Shown here: one piece after another, positions 15,238-22,708 of the stretch | How positions within the stretch are numbered: the first letter of the stretch is position 1 | How the letters are laid out: each line of letters opens with the position of its first letter | Assembly (NCBI RefSeq): GCF_900112415.1 | Contig: NZ_FOLV01000028.1 | Span: 1-48,162, forward strand | Source: Bacillus sp. 491mf | Lineage (GTDB): Bacteria; Bacillota; Bacilli; Bacillales; Bacillaceae_G | Length of the DNA: 48,162 bases | Reading direction: 5' to 3' | Program-made: the position numbers and the translations under genes | The notes under the pieces: model-generated | What the model saw: only the letters and a program-made list of their open reading frames with translations | What the model was told of the DNA's origin: nothing | Database searches by the model: none

Positions 15238-16421
15238 TTTTTCTTCACTTCCATTCCGTTAAACACTTTATCGGAAGGATTTTCAACCACCTTTTGTCCT
15301 ACTGTTACGCCTTCAACTACTTCAGCCCAATCTCCATCACTTGAACCTTTTTTCACAATTTGTTTGCGAAGCTTTCCTTTATCCTCTACATACACAAATG
15401 ATTCTTCTTTTTCTGTTACAATACTTTTACTAGGAACAGCAACCATTTTCTTATTTTCTAAGTTTACTTGAATAGACACATGATAACCTGGTGATAATCC
15501 ATCTTGGGAATCTAATGATGCTTTATATGTATAATAAGACATATTTTGGTTTGCTTCTCCGCCTGCTGAAGCTTGTGTAGTTACTTCTGCACTTGTCGGA
15601 TATTCGCTTACCTCAGTAATTTTTCCAGTCCACTTCTTCTTTGGCGCTGCCTTTGCCGTCACTGTAATTGTTTGATCTTTTTGGATTTGTGATTTTTGTA
15701 GTTCAGTTAATGTACCTTGAATTTGGAATGCATCCTTAGAAGCGATTTGCAAAAATGATTTCCCTTGTCCACCCAATGCTGACGTAGAACCTTGCGAAGC
15801 ATCTTTATCAAGCTTTTGTACAACACCGGCAAAATTACTATAAACCGTAAGTTCACCTTGTTTTTTCTTTAATTCTTCTATATGAAGATTCACTTTTTCT
15901 TTTTCAAGATCAGATGTTTTTTGTTGCAATTCTAATTCATTTAATTGCGATTCTAACGGCTCGATTGCCTCTTTCGTCGCCCCGCTATCCTTCGCTTTCT
16001 TAATATCTTGTTTCAATGAATCTATTTTTTTCTTTCCTTGATCAAAGCGCATAGAAGCCACTTTTTGTTCTATTTCTGCTTGCTTCACTTGCAAATTAGT
16101 TTCTTCATTATCATAAGAGAACAGCTTGTCCCCTTTCTTCACTTCTTGCCCTTCTTTTACAGCAATATCTTTTACTTTTCCTTTAGTTGCATCCGTATAG
16201 AAACTCTCAATATTCCCTGGTTTTACTTGGCCAGAAATGAGTTTTGTATTATTAAGCTGACGCTCTGTTACTTCTGTAAACTTTACATCTGCTGTAGTCC
16301 CTTTTTTCTTACCCTGCATAATAAAAATATTAACAGCAGCAACGATAATAATAAGTGCAATAACTCCAATGATGATCCACTTTTTCTTTTTATTCGGAGT
16401 ACGAACCGTATTTGGTAACAT
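15234..16421 (-). CDS. yknX: Membrane-fusion (adaptor) protein (YknX-like)
   Basis: 395 residues. N-terminal Lys-rich stretch and a single membrane helix (WIIIGVIALIIIVAAVNIFI, about 15-34); then a lipoyl-like domain (KDIAVKEGQEVKKGDKLFSY), a coiled-coil hairpin (about 105-190, many Lys/Glu), the second lipoyl half (GELTVYSNFAGVVQKL), and beta-barrel/membrane-proximal domains. This is the RND/MacA-type adaptor layout. It is the first gene of yknXYZ; AAAGGAGAG precedes the ATG. Promoter and a WalR-like box are visible upstream. Confidence 0.92.
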   Translation of the reverse strand: MLPNTVRTPNKKKKWIIIGVIALIIIVAAVNIFIMQGKKKGTTADVKFTEVTERQLNNTKLISGQVKPGNIESFYTDATKGKVKDIAVKEGQEVKKGDKLFSYDNEETNLQVKQAEIEQKVASMRFDQGKKKIDSLKQDIKKAKDSGATKEAIEPLESQLNELELQQKTSDLEKEKVNLHIEELKKKQGELTVYSNFAGVVQKLDKDASQGSTSALGGQGKSFLQIASKDAFQIQGTLTELQKSQIQKDQTITVTAKAAPKKKWTGKITEVSEYPTSAEVTTQASAGGEANQNMSYYTYKASLDSQDGLSPGYHVSIQVNLENKKMVAVPSKSIVTEKEESFVYVEDKGKLRKQIVKKGSSDGDWAEVVEGVTVGQKVVENPSDKVFNGMEVKKK

Positions 16422-16459
16422 TTTCTCTCTCCTTTTATTTAAATTGTTAATATAATTAA

Positions 16460-16488
16460 ATTATACAAACTTTTCCAAAATATCTCAA
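16460..16488 (-). promoter_or_regulatory. Sigma-A promoter of yknXYZ
   Basis: On the minus strand TTGAGA (16483-16488) and TATAAT (16460-16465) are separated by exactly 17 bases, about 40 bases before the yknX start. I saw no sigma-W type TGAAAC/CGTA pair here. Confidence 0.75.
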
Positions 16489-16504
16489 CAAACATTCGAC
16501 ATTT

Positions 16505-16521
16505 ATTACATTTATATTACA
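16505..16521 (-). promoter_or_regulatory. WalR-like box upstream of yknX
   Basis: The minus strand reads TGTAAT-ATAAA-TGTAAT, a full match to the published WalR consensus TGTWAH-N5-TGTWAH. It lies 17 bases upstream of the -35, a position suited to activation. A further TGTAAT half site lies at 16532-16537. Confidence 0.5.
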
Positions 16522-16604
16522 TAGTCTGTATATTACAAATTGTATCAAACAATGGCATGTTTTAAAATTCAATATTTTCTAATATGCAAATATGCATATT
16601 TTCC

Positions 16605-16624
16605 TTAAACAAACGTTTGATTAA
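16605..16624. promoter_or_regulatory. Palindromic operator-like site, copy 1
   Basis: TTAAACAAACGTTTGATTAA, a near-palindrome with core CAAACGTTTG and outer TTAA arms. It is identical base for base to the site at 16855-16874. This copy lies after the 46-aa ORF and 184 bases before yknX. The form fits a TetR-type dimer site; no TetR gene is in the window. Confidence 0.65.
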
Positions 16625-16697
16625 CAGCTCAAAATAACCGTTAATTGTTGACTGTATTGAGTTTAAAATCTCTCAGGCGCCACTTTTAAAAATCCTC

Positions 16698-16838
16698 TTA
16701 TAAATCTACATCTGTGGAATTATTTGAAGTAGGTAAATCTTTCGGTACCCCCAGTCTAATTTCATATATATTCTCACCTGTTACAACAATTGCCGTACAA
16801 CGATAAGTTCTTTCCACTTCAGTCGTAAACATTTGCAT
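16698..16838 (-). CDS. Unannotated 46-aa ORF between two identical palindromes
   Basis: ATG at 16838, then MQMFTTEVERTYRCTAIVVT and so on to DVDL, TAA at 16698-16700. The composition is protein-like: alternating strands (RCTAIVVTGENIYEIRLGVP) and a polar tail with NNSTDVDL. The upstream GGTTGAGATG is a modest ribosome binding site. A 20-bp palindrome lies 17 bases upstream of the ATG and a second identical one lies 74 bases past the stop. I recognise no family; it has the look of a small soluble beta protein. Confidence 0.55.
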   Translation of the reverse strand: MQMFTTEVERTYRCTAIVVTGENIYEIRLGVPKDLPTSNNSTDVDL

Positions 16839-16854
16839 ATCAACATCTCAACCT

Positions 16855-16874
16855 TTAAACAAACGTTTGATTAA
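16855..16874. promoter_or_regulatory. Palindromic operator-like site, copy 2
   Basis: Identical to the 20-mer at 16605-16624, exactly 250 bases apart. It sits between the pgtP terminator and the 46-aa ORF, where it could control a promoter for that ORF. Confidence 0.65.
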
Positions 16875-16905
16875 AAAAAGAGAATCTATCAATTGATAGA
16901 TTCTC
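16873..16905 (-). terminator. Terminator of the organophosphate-uptake operon
   Basis: GAGAATCTATC and GATAGATTCTC pair around AATT; the minus strand continues into seven T, which run into palindrome copy 2. Confidence 0.9.
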
Positions 16906-16918
16906 CTCTTCAAAATGA

Positions 16919-18259
16919 TTAAGCAGTTTGCTTCTTAGACGCTTTTCTCTCATGACCAAATTGAACGATGAATAAGAATACAGTAGATAAAATACCACCT
17001 GCTATTAATAGAATGAAACAACCATCCCAACCAGAGCGATCAACGATAACACCAATCGCTGCGTTGGCAACTAGGCTTCCGCCTAAATAACCGAACAAGC
17101 CGCACATACCTACTGTTGTACCAATTGCGAATTTTGGTACTAATTCCATTGCACTTAAACCAATTAAAAATTGTGGTACGTAGATTAAGCAACCAATAAT
17201 CGAAACTGCCGCACTTACAACAAGTATGTTAGATGCTTGCCAGTATACGAACGTTCCAATAACAACACCAACCATACTAAACACACATAGTGACATACGT
17301 TTCCCTTTGAATAACTTATCACTTAACAAACCAACGATTAATGAACTTGGAATTGCCATAACTTCAAAGATTGAGAACGCTGCATGTGCTTCTGCTTTTG
17401 TAAATCCTTTAACTGTTGTTAAATAAATTGGTACCCAGTTAATTACACCGAAACGAATTAAATATACAAATGCGTTCGCAATACATAAATACCAAACAAA
17501 TTTATTTTTCACTACATATTTCATTAAAATTTCTCTTGGTGACATTTTGCCCGCATTGTCTGCCTTCTCAAGATCTTCATAGTCATTACGATATTCATCA
17601 ATTGGTGGAAGACCGACAGATTCTGGTGTATCCTTCGCATTGATCCACATAAGAATTGAAATGACCATTGCAATAATCGCCGGGAAGATGAACACGCCAG
17701 CTTGCCAATGACTTTCACCGAAAATACCAACACCAATTCCAACAACCGGTGGTACAAGCATCGCGCCGATATTATGTGAAATATTCCAAAGTCCTGTTTT
17801 CGTACCGCGTTCTTTCTTCGAGAACCACTTTGCCATTACAGTACTACAAGGCGGAGCCCCCATACCTTGGAAAACATTATTTAATACTAATAATGTTAAA
17901 ATCATGCCAAATGAAGATGCAAAACCAAAACAAATATTTATAATTGCAGATAAAAATAACCCAACCGCTATAAAGCGCTGAGCATACGCTTTATCTGATA
18001 AATTCCCCATAAAGAACTTACTTAGTCCATATACAATCGCCACAACGGAACCTAGTAAACCAATATCCGTTGTAGTAAAACCATATTCTTTCATTAAGTA
18101 CGTACTAGATAACGTAAAGTTACTACGAACTAAATAATACGCTGCATACCCGACCGAGATTCCAAGTAATACACGAAGACGTAGTAGTTTGTATAATTTG
18201 TCGATCATATTCGCTGGCAAACGCTCGATTGCTGGTGCAGGTTTAAGCCAATTAAACAT
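16919..18259 (-). CDS. pgtP: Organophosphate:phosphate antiporter, phosphoglycerate-type (PgtP-like)
   Basis: 446 residues. The start at 18259 (MFNWLKPAPAIERLP) has AAGGAGAAGAG upstream and follows the binding-protein stop by 19 bases; the longer frame would overlap that gene and is rejected. About 12 helices, with the GlpT/UhpT signature region YLVRSNFTLSS, the loop GNLSDKAYAQRFIAVGL, KWFSKKERGTKTGLWNISHN and a second-half LSDKLFKGKRM loop. This is the OPA family of the MFS, which swaps sugar-phosphates, glycerol-3-phosphate or phosphoglycerates for phosphate. The operon context with a kinase, regulator and binding protein suggests the PgtP type; the actual substrate is inferred. Confidence 0.85.
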   Translation of the reverse strand: MFNWLKPAPAIERLPANMIDKLYKLLRLRVLLGISVGYAAYYLVRSNFTLSSTYLMKEYGFTTTDIGLLGSVVAIVYGLSKFFMGNLSDKAYAQRFIAVGLFLSAIINICFGFASSFGMILTLLVLNNVFQGMGAPPCSTVMAKWFSKKERGTKTGLWNISHNIGAMLVPPVVGIGVGIFGESHWQAGVFIFPAIIAMVISILMWINAKDTPESVGLPPIDEYRNDYEDLEKADNAGKMSPREILMKYVVKNKFVWYLCIANAFVYLIRFGVINWVPIYLTTVKGFTKAEAHAAFSIFEVMAIPSSLIVGLLSDKLFKGKRMSLCVFSMVGVVIGTFVYWQASNILVVSAAVSIIGCLIYVPQFLIGLSAMELVPKFAIGTTVGMCGLFGYLGGSLVANAAIGVIVDRSGWDGCFILLIAGGILSTVFLFIVQFGHERKASKKQTA

Positions 18260-18278
18260 ATTATCTCTTCTCCTTTTT

Positions 18279-19313
18279 TCACTTTTGAGAGAGACGTTGT
18301 CTATTCCATAACTCGATGATTCCACTATCTGATACTGATTGATTCGTTCTTCCAACTGGCTGACCTTGCACTTCTTGCTGACGCTTTGCAAGCATCGTTG
18401 GTACGCCAAACGAAACTTTTTCTAAAATATGCCCCGCTTCTTCTGATAAACAATAATCAATAAATAAATCCGCTATAATACCACTCGGTGCATGTTGTAT
18501 TTTAGAAATCGCATTAACAGATAAACCTGTTTGCTTCGGTACCTTACTTACAATTGGAAAGCCTTGCTTTTGCAGCATACGCTGGTCTCCGATGAAATTA
18601 ATGCCGATAATCGATTCGCCACTCGCAACATATTCCGCAGGCATATAACCATTAACCGTTACCTTTGCAACTTGTTTGGCAAGCCCCACCGCAAATTTGT
18701 TTGCTTCTTCTTCTCCAAACGTATCTATTAATGATTGAAACAACGTATACGCTGTTCCTGATACATTCGGATCAGGTATGACAATCTTTCCAGCATAAGC
18801 AGGATGTAATAAATCTTTCCATTCCGTGGGATACGAAAGTCCAAGCGGTTCTATTTCCTGTTTCCATCGCTCCTTATTAATAGCAATCGCCAGCTGCTCT
18901 ACTTCATAACCATACCAATAGCCATCTTTATCTTTTACGGCTTTTGAAATGTTATTAGCATGCTGACTTGTTACAGGAATCGAAATGTCCTTTCGCTTCA
19001 TCATCTGATGAGCATCTAATGTGCCCCCAATAATAACATCTGCTTTTGGGTTATCAGCTTCCGCTTCTACTCTTCTTAACATTTCCTCTGTAGAAAGACG
19101 AATAAATTCATACGTACATCCGCGCGCCCTGCAAAAAGACGATAACAATGCCTCGCCTACCTCTTCACGCGCTGCAACATAAGCAACGAGATGACGATCT
19201 TTTAAAATCGGAAGACCGCCTTCATCATATTTAATAGTGGTTGTATCTCGAGAGCAACTAGACATCGCTCCTCCTATTACTAGCAAAAAGAAGAAAAAGG
19301 CTATCTTTTTCAT
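18279..19313 (-). CDS. Extracellular solute-binding lipoprotein (PgtC-like sensor component)
   Basis: 344 residues. Signal with Cys at about 20 (GGAMSSCSRD); the lipobox is atypical (M-S-S-C) but position and length fit. The mature part is a periplasmic-binding fold of the Fe3+/polyamine type (LVAYVAAREEVGEALLSSF, DVIIGGTLDAHQMM, AYAGKIVIPDPNVSGTAYTL). No ABC permease is near, so it probably presents ligand to the histidine kinase, as PgtC or HptA do in known organophosphate systems (inference). It overlaps the upstream gene by four bases. Confidence 0.83.
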   Translation of the reverse strand: MKKIAFFFFLLVIGGAMSSCSRDTTTIKYDEGGLPILKDRHLVAYVAAREEVGEALLSSFCRARGCTYEFIRLSTEEMLRRVEAEADNPKADVIIGGTLDAHQMMKRKDISIPVTSQHANNISKAVKDKDGYWYGYEVEQLAIAINKERWKQEIEPLGLSYPTEWKDLLHPAYAGKIVIPDPNVSGTAYTLFQSLIDTFGEEEANKFAVGLAKQVAKVTVNGYMPAEYVASGESIIGINFIGDQRMLQKQGFPIVSKVPKQTGLSVNAISKIQHAPSGIIADLFIDYCLSEEAGHILEKVSFGVPTMLAKRQQEVQGQPVGRTNQSVSDSGIIELWNRQRLSQK

Positions 19314-20092
19314 GAATGATTCTCCTTTACAAATAACGACGCTAGGGAGCCTTTCATATACATAACATTTCCATTATTATCGCCGAGATATTGAACAACA
19401 AAGTAATTTCCATATACAGAAATCGTAAGAATATCCTCGCGCCTATTCTTTACCTGTTTTCCATTTTGATAAGCGGTTATATAAGCGATTGGATCTTTCT
19501 GCGCATACAGCAAATTTTGAATTTCGGCATAATCCGTAATTTGTTTCGCTTGCCGGATTCGCGCCAGTATTAGGTCCAAATCAGCAGCACGCACATCATC
19601 ACCTTGCCGCACAACCACTTCCTTTGCACTCGCAAAGAAATCACTAATTCTCTCAGGCGTATAATATAAACTTAACAAATACGTTTGAAACGCAGAAATC
19701 ATAGGATCTGTACCATTCTTTCCGTACACATCTGCCTCATACTGAAACAAATCACCTACTGCAAACGTACGCTTATGTCCGTTCAAGTACGTTATTTCTC
19801 CAGTAAAAACTTTCTCTAAAATATCTGCATGATTCTTTTCGGTTCGAATCCGATCAAAAAATGAGATAATCGCATGCAGACGAACCTCGTCTGTGACAAC
19901 TACTTCTCCCCACTTCTCGTGCTTTACTCTTACTTCAATAGGAACAGATTCATTTGCTCCTTTTAAAACAGCTTGCTTGTCATTTACAATAGTAACGCGG
20001 TTGTACAACTGCTCTTCAATAAAATAAAACAAAAAAATAAAACAAATCATACAACAGACAAACAAGAGAACTTGAAATGATAGCCTTTTCAT
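19310..20092 (-). CDS. Membrane-anchored extracytoplasmic protein, uncharacterised
   Basis: 260 residues. One N-terminal membrane helix (LLFVCCMICFIFLFYFIEEQ), then a soluble outer domain with VVVTDEVRLHAIISFFDRIR, YLNGHKRTFAVGDLFQYEA, and a C-terminal strand-rich end (TISVYGNYFVVQYLGDNNG). It may belong to DUF3919, which I recall only loosely. Its place between the kinase and the binding protein, with an ATGA overlap to the latter, suggests it is part of the signal-input apparatus. Confidence 0.7.
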   Translation of the reverse strand: MKRLSFQVLLFVCCMICFIFLFYFIEEQLYNRVTIVNDKQAVLKGANESVPIEVRVKHEKWGEVVVTDEVRLHAIISFFDRIRTEKNHADILEKVFTGEITYLNGHKRTFAVGDLFQYEADVYGKNGTDPMISAFQTYLLSLYYTPERISDFFASAKEVVVRQGDDVRAADLDLILARIRQAKQITDYAEIQNLLYAQKDPIAYITAYQNGKQVKNRREDILTISVYGNYFVVQYLGDNNGNVMYMKGSLASLFVKENHS

Positions 20093-20158
20093 TTCTGCCT
20101 ACCTCCAAGATAAAAAAACGTTGTTTCGAAAATACCGCATAAATGTTTCATAAATGTA

Positions 20159-21586
20159 TCATTTAATCGCTTTCAAATTTTTTATATCTTCCATATACCT
20201 TGGCAACAGAAATGTCATGTATATCATCGTTCCCATATCATTACTTTCAATTCGCATGCTTCCACCTTGCTTATTCATAATCTCCTTACAGATCAACAAA
20301 CCGAAGCCATTCCCATAACTAGAAGATAGCACCTTCTCCTTAGTAGAACGATTCCATTCTGCAAGTACCTCATCATCCATTCCAATTCCATCATCATAAA
20401 TCAATATTTTTACTTCATGTCCATTTACAACCGCACTTAACCTCATCTGAGAAGCATCACTATATTTAATCGTATTATCAAATATATTTAAGAAAATCTG
20501 CTTCGTCTTATCAAAATCAGCAATGACGTACGTAGCATATAATTCATTGCTAACATCTACCTCATATTGCTGCAGGCGCGGCTTTACAATCGAAATGGCT
20601 TCATCCGCAATTTGCTTTATATCCACAATCGTCGGTGAAACTTCAAACGTACTCGTTCCATACTTCGAAGATTGCAATAACTCCTCCACTAACGATAATA
20701 AACGCTGACTCTCTATCGAAATATAATGAAGACTGTCCTTCACATCGCGCTCATTCTGCAGTTTTGGAATCAAGTCAACATAACCAATAATGGCAGTAAG
20801 CGGTGTTTTCAACTCATGCGTAATTCGGTCCAAGAAATCCTTCTGCTTCTCTTTCTCTTCTCGTAATTGCGTCATGTGTAACTCAATTGCATCGGCCATT
20901 GCATTAAAAGAAGCCGACAACTGGGCAATTTCCACATACTCTGTTAACTCAATTTTGCTTTTATAATCACCATTAGCAAGGCGCTTTGCCATTTGCCTTA
21001 ATTGATCAATTGGTTTATGAAGCGAATTTGCCAAACGAATCGCAAAGAAAATGCCGCCTGCCACTAAACAAATCGATGTCACGACAAATGTCCAGCTCAC
21101 ATTCAACAATACTTCCTTTTCATCACGCAGCTCATCTACAAAGCGGATTGCTCCAATCACTTCATTCCCATAATAAACCGGACTCGAAAACAGTAGTAAC
21201 GGCGCTGGATCACCATCTTCAACAACATAAGCCTTCTTCCCTTGCAGCGAATGCCTAATATCGACATTCCGATAAAGAAGCGCCCCTTTTTGCGTATCCG
21301 CCACAACTTCTCCGTTTTTCCCGATCATCTGAACACGGATATCCATCCGCTTTGCTAAATAAGAAGCAATCAATAACGAATTAGGCCCAAGCGTCTCCAC
21401 TTCCGCCTCCTTCTCCAAATAATTCATCGTATATATTTGGGCTTCCACACTTAACTTCTCGAGCGAACTTGCCGCATTCCGATACATATTCTTTTCAAGT
21501 GAAATGTAAATCACCATATAAAGAAGAAACAAAATGGGAATCAATAATCCTACTATACCAAGCACCATATTTCGTTTTAATGACAT
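20159..21586 (-). CDS. Sensor histidine kinase of the organophosphate operon
   Basis: 475 residues. N-terminal helix (about 8-28), an extracytoplasmic sensor region (about 30-160, single Cache/PAS-like) with DTQKGALLYRNVDIRHSL, second helix (about 165-185), HAMP (KPIDQLRQMAKRLANGDY), HisKA with the phosphorylated His in THELKTPLTAI, then the ATPase domain with N box (FLNIFDNTIKYSD), G1 (IYDDGIGMDD) and G2 (GNGFGLLICKEIM). All catalytic boxes are intact. It follows its regulator by 10 bases. Confidence 0.93.
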   Translation of the reverse strand: MSLKRNMVLGIVGLLIPILFLLYMVIYISLEKNMYRNAASSLEKLSVEAQIYTMNYLEKEAEVETLGPNSLLIASYLAKRMDIRVQMIGKNGEVVADTQKGALLYRNVDIRHSLQGKKAYVVEDGDPAPLLLFSSPVYYGNEVIGAIRFVDELRDEKEVLLNVSWTFVVTSICLVAGGIFFAIRLANSLHKPIDQLRQMAKRLANGDYKSKIELTEYVEIAQLSASFNAMADAIELHMTQLREEKEKQKDFLDRITHELKTPLTAIIGYVDLIPKLQNERDVKDSLHYISIESQRLLSLVEELLQSSKYGTSTFEVSPTIVDIKQIADEAISIVKPRLQQYEVDVSNELYATYVIADFDKTKQIFLNIFDNTIKYSDASQMRLSAVVNGHEVKILIYDDGIGMDDEVLAEWNRSTKEKVLSSSYGNGFGLLICKEIMNKQGGSMRIESNDMGTMIYMTFLLPRYMEDIKNLKAIK

Positions 21587-21596
21587 CCAATCACCT

Positions 21597-22268
21597 TTAA
21601 CAATCTAACTTATAGCCAACGCCATAAATCGTTTTAATACTCTCTCCGCTGCTCCCAAGCTTCTTTCGCAGACGCTGCACCATAATATCAACCGCTCTCG
21701 TATTGCCGATATATTCAAAACCCCATACTTTCTCTAACAACTCATCTCTCATAAACACGCGCTGAGGATTCATCACAAACAACTGACACAAATTAAACTC
21801 ACGATACGTCAAATGAATTTCTTGTCCACTCACATGTAGCTTTCGTTCCTTTGGGCAAATCACAAACTCGCTGGCTTGAATCACATCATGATGATAAATT
21901 GTTTCCTTCTTCTGCACACGCCGTGCCATATTTTTCACACGTAGAATCAACTCCGCATAATGAAAAGGCTTCGTCACATAATCATCAGCACCGAGCTGCA
22001 AACCAAGCAACTTATCATTCATCTGACTCTTCGCCGTTAACATTAACACCGGAATATCATGGTCCTTCTCCCGGAACAACCGAAGAAGTTCATAACCATC
22101 TATATCAGGAAGCATCACATCTAAAATCAATACATCGGGCTTCTCTTCCCATCTTTGCAGCGCTTCATTGCCATTCGCAGCTGTCAGTACTTCATATCCT
22201 TCCATCTCTAACTGCATCCGAATTAAATTACAAATGCTCGATTCATCATCGACTACGAGTATTTTCAT
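21597..22268 (-). CDS. OmpR-family response regulator
   Basis: 223 residues from the ATG at 22268 (MKILVVDDESSICNLIRMQL), which has AAGGGGG upstream; the longer frame from 22394 adds an unlikely N-terminus and runs through a hairpin repeat. Receiver domain with acidic pocket (DDE at 7-9), phospho-Asp in PDVLILDVMLPD, conserved Thr in MLTAKS and Lys in VTKPFHY. C-terminal winged helix with TYREFNLCQLF and the RVFMRDELLEKVWGFEY, NTRAVDIMVQRLRKKLG segments. First gene of the five-gene operon. Confidence 0.94.
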   Translation of the reverse strand: MKILVVDDESSICNLIRMQLEMEGYEVLTAANGNEALQRWEEKPDVLILDVMLPDIDGYELLRLFREKDHDIPVLMLTAKSQMNDKLLGLQLGADDYVTKPFHYAELILRVKNMARRVQKKETIYHHDVIQASEFVICPKERKLHVSGQEIHLTYREFNLCQLFVMNPQRVFMRDELLEKVWGFEYIGNTRAVDIMVQRLRKKLGSSGESIKTIYGVGYKLDC

Positions 22269-22305
22269 GGAGTTCCCCCTTCCGAAGCTATATAAAAAAC
22301 GACAT

Positions 22306-22360
22306 AAAAACCTCCTTTTCTTTTTAAGGAGGGCGAGAGCATCCATTCTTGCATAGCATC
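22306..22360 (+). repeat. Dispersed hairpin repeat, copy D, in the operon leader
   Basis: CCTCCTT-TTCTTTTT-AAGGAGG (perfect 7-bp stem), then GCGAGAGCATCC and GCATAGCATC. It lies between the putative -10 of the response-regulator operon and its start codon, in antisense orientation to that transcript. Confidence 0.7.
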
Positions 22361-22399
22361 CCACATGCCAAATTGAAAACAAAGCGAGCATCATTTTGT

Positions 22400-22405
22400 A
22401 TTATA
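22400..22405 (-). promoter_or_regulatory. -10 of the regulator-kinase-transporter operon
   Basis: Minus-strand TATAAT with no consensus -35; the direct repeats at 22429-22467 occupy the region just upstream, as in PhoB/OmpR-activated promoters. Confidence 0.5.
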
Positions 22406-22428
22406 GTAACAACTTATTTGTGATTTAT

Positions 22429-22467
22429 ATAGTATAACAAACATCAGAAATAGTATAACAAAGATCA
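22429..22467. promoter_or_regulatory. Direct-repeat operator, probable response-regulator site
   Basis: ATAGTATAACAAACATCA (22429-22446) and ATAGTATAACAAAGATCA (22450-22467) match at 17 of 18 positions with a 21-base period, i.e. two helical turns. OmpR-family regulators bind such direct repeats. The site is placed to activate the regulator's own operon. Confidence 0.65.
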
Positions 22468-22476
22468 AAAATGAAA

Positions 22477-22520
22477 ATAGAGGGAATTATCGACTATATA
22501 TTGACGACAATTCCCTCTAT
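22477..22520 (-). terminator. Hairpin, possible terminator of the tagGH transcript
   Basis: ATAGAGGGAATT and AATTCCCTCTAT pair, and an inner TCG/CGA extends the stem. The minus side is followed by TTTTCATTTTT. It lies 190 bases past tagH; the rest of 22269-22708 shows no gene. Confidence 0.6.
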
Positions 22521-22708
22521 TACATTCACTAATCATTCTGCTAAGCTATTATTATTTTGTAACAAAATAATTCGTCACATATTGCGCCCAAAGACCATGG
22601 GCTATCTCCTTTAGTAGGAATAACCTTTCTGTTTACCTTTTTCAGGCATAGTCTTTTTCATTGCATATGAATTCTAATTTAAATAGATAAAACTTGATCC
22701 ATTAGGCT

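Noticed and set aside
22291-22305. 15-mer TATAAAAAACGACAT shared with 32088-32102, and inverted-repeat partner at 32003-32012
   Set aside because: Very AT-rich and found in unrelated leaders; likely chance, with no common structure around it.
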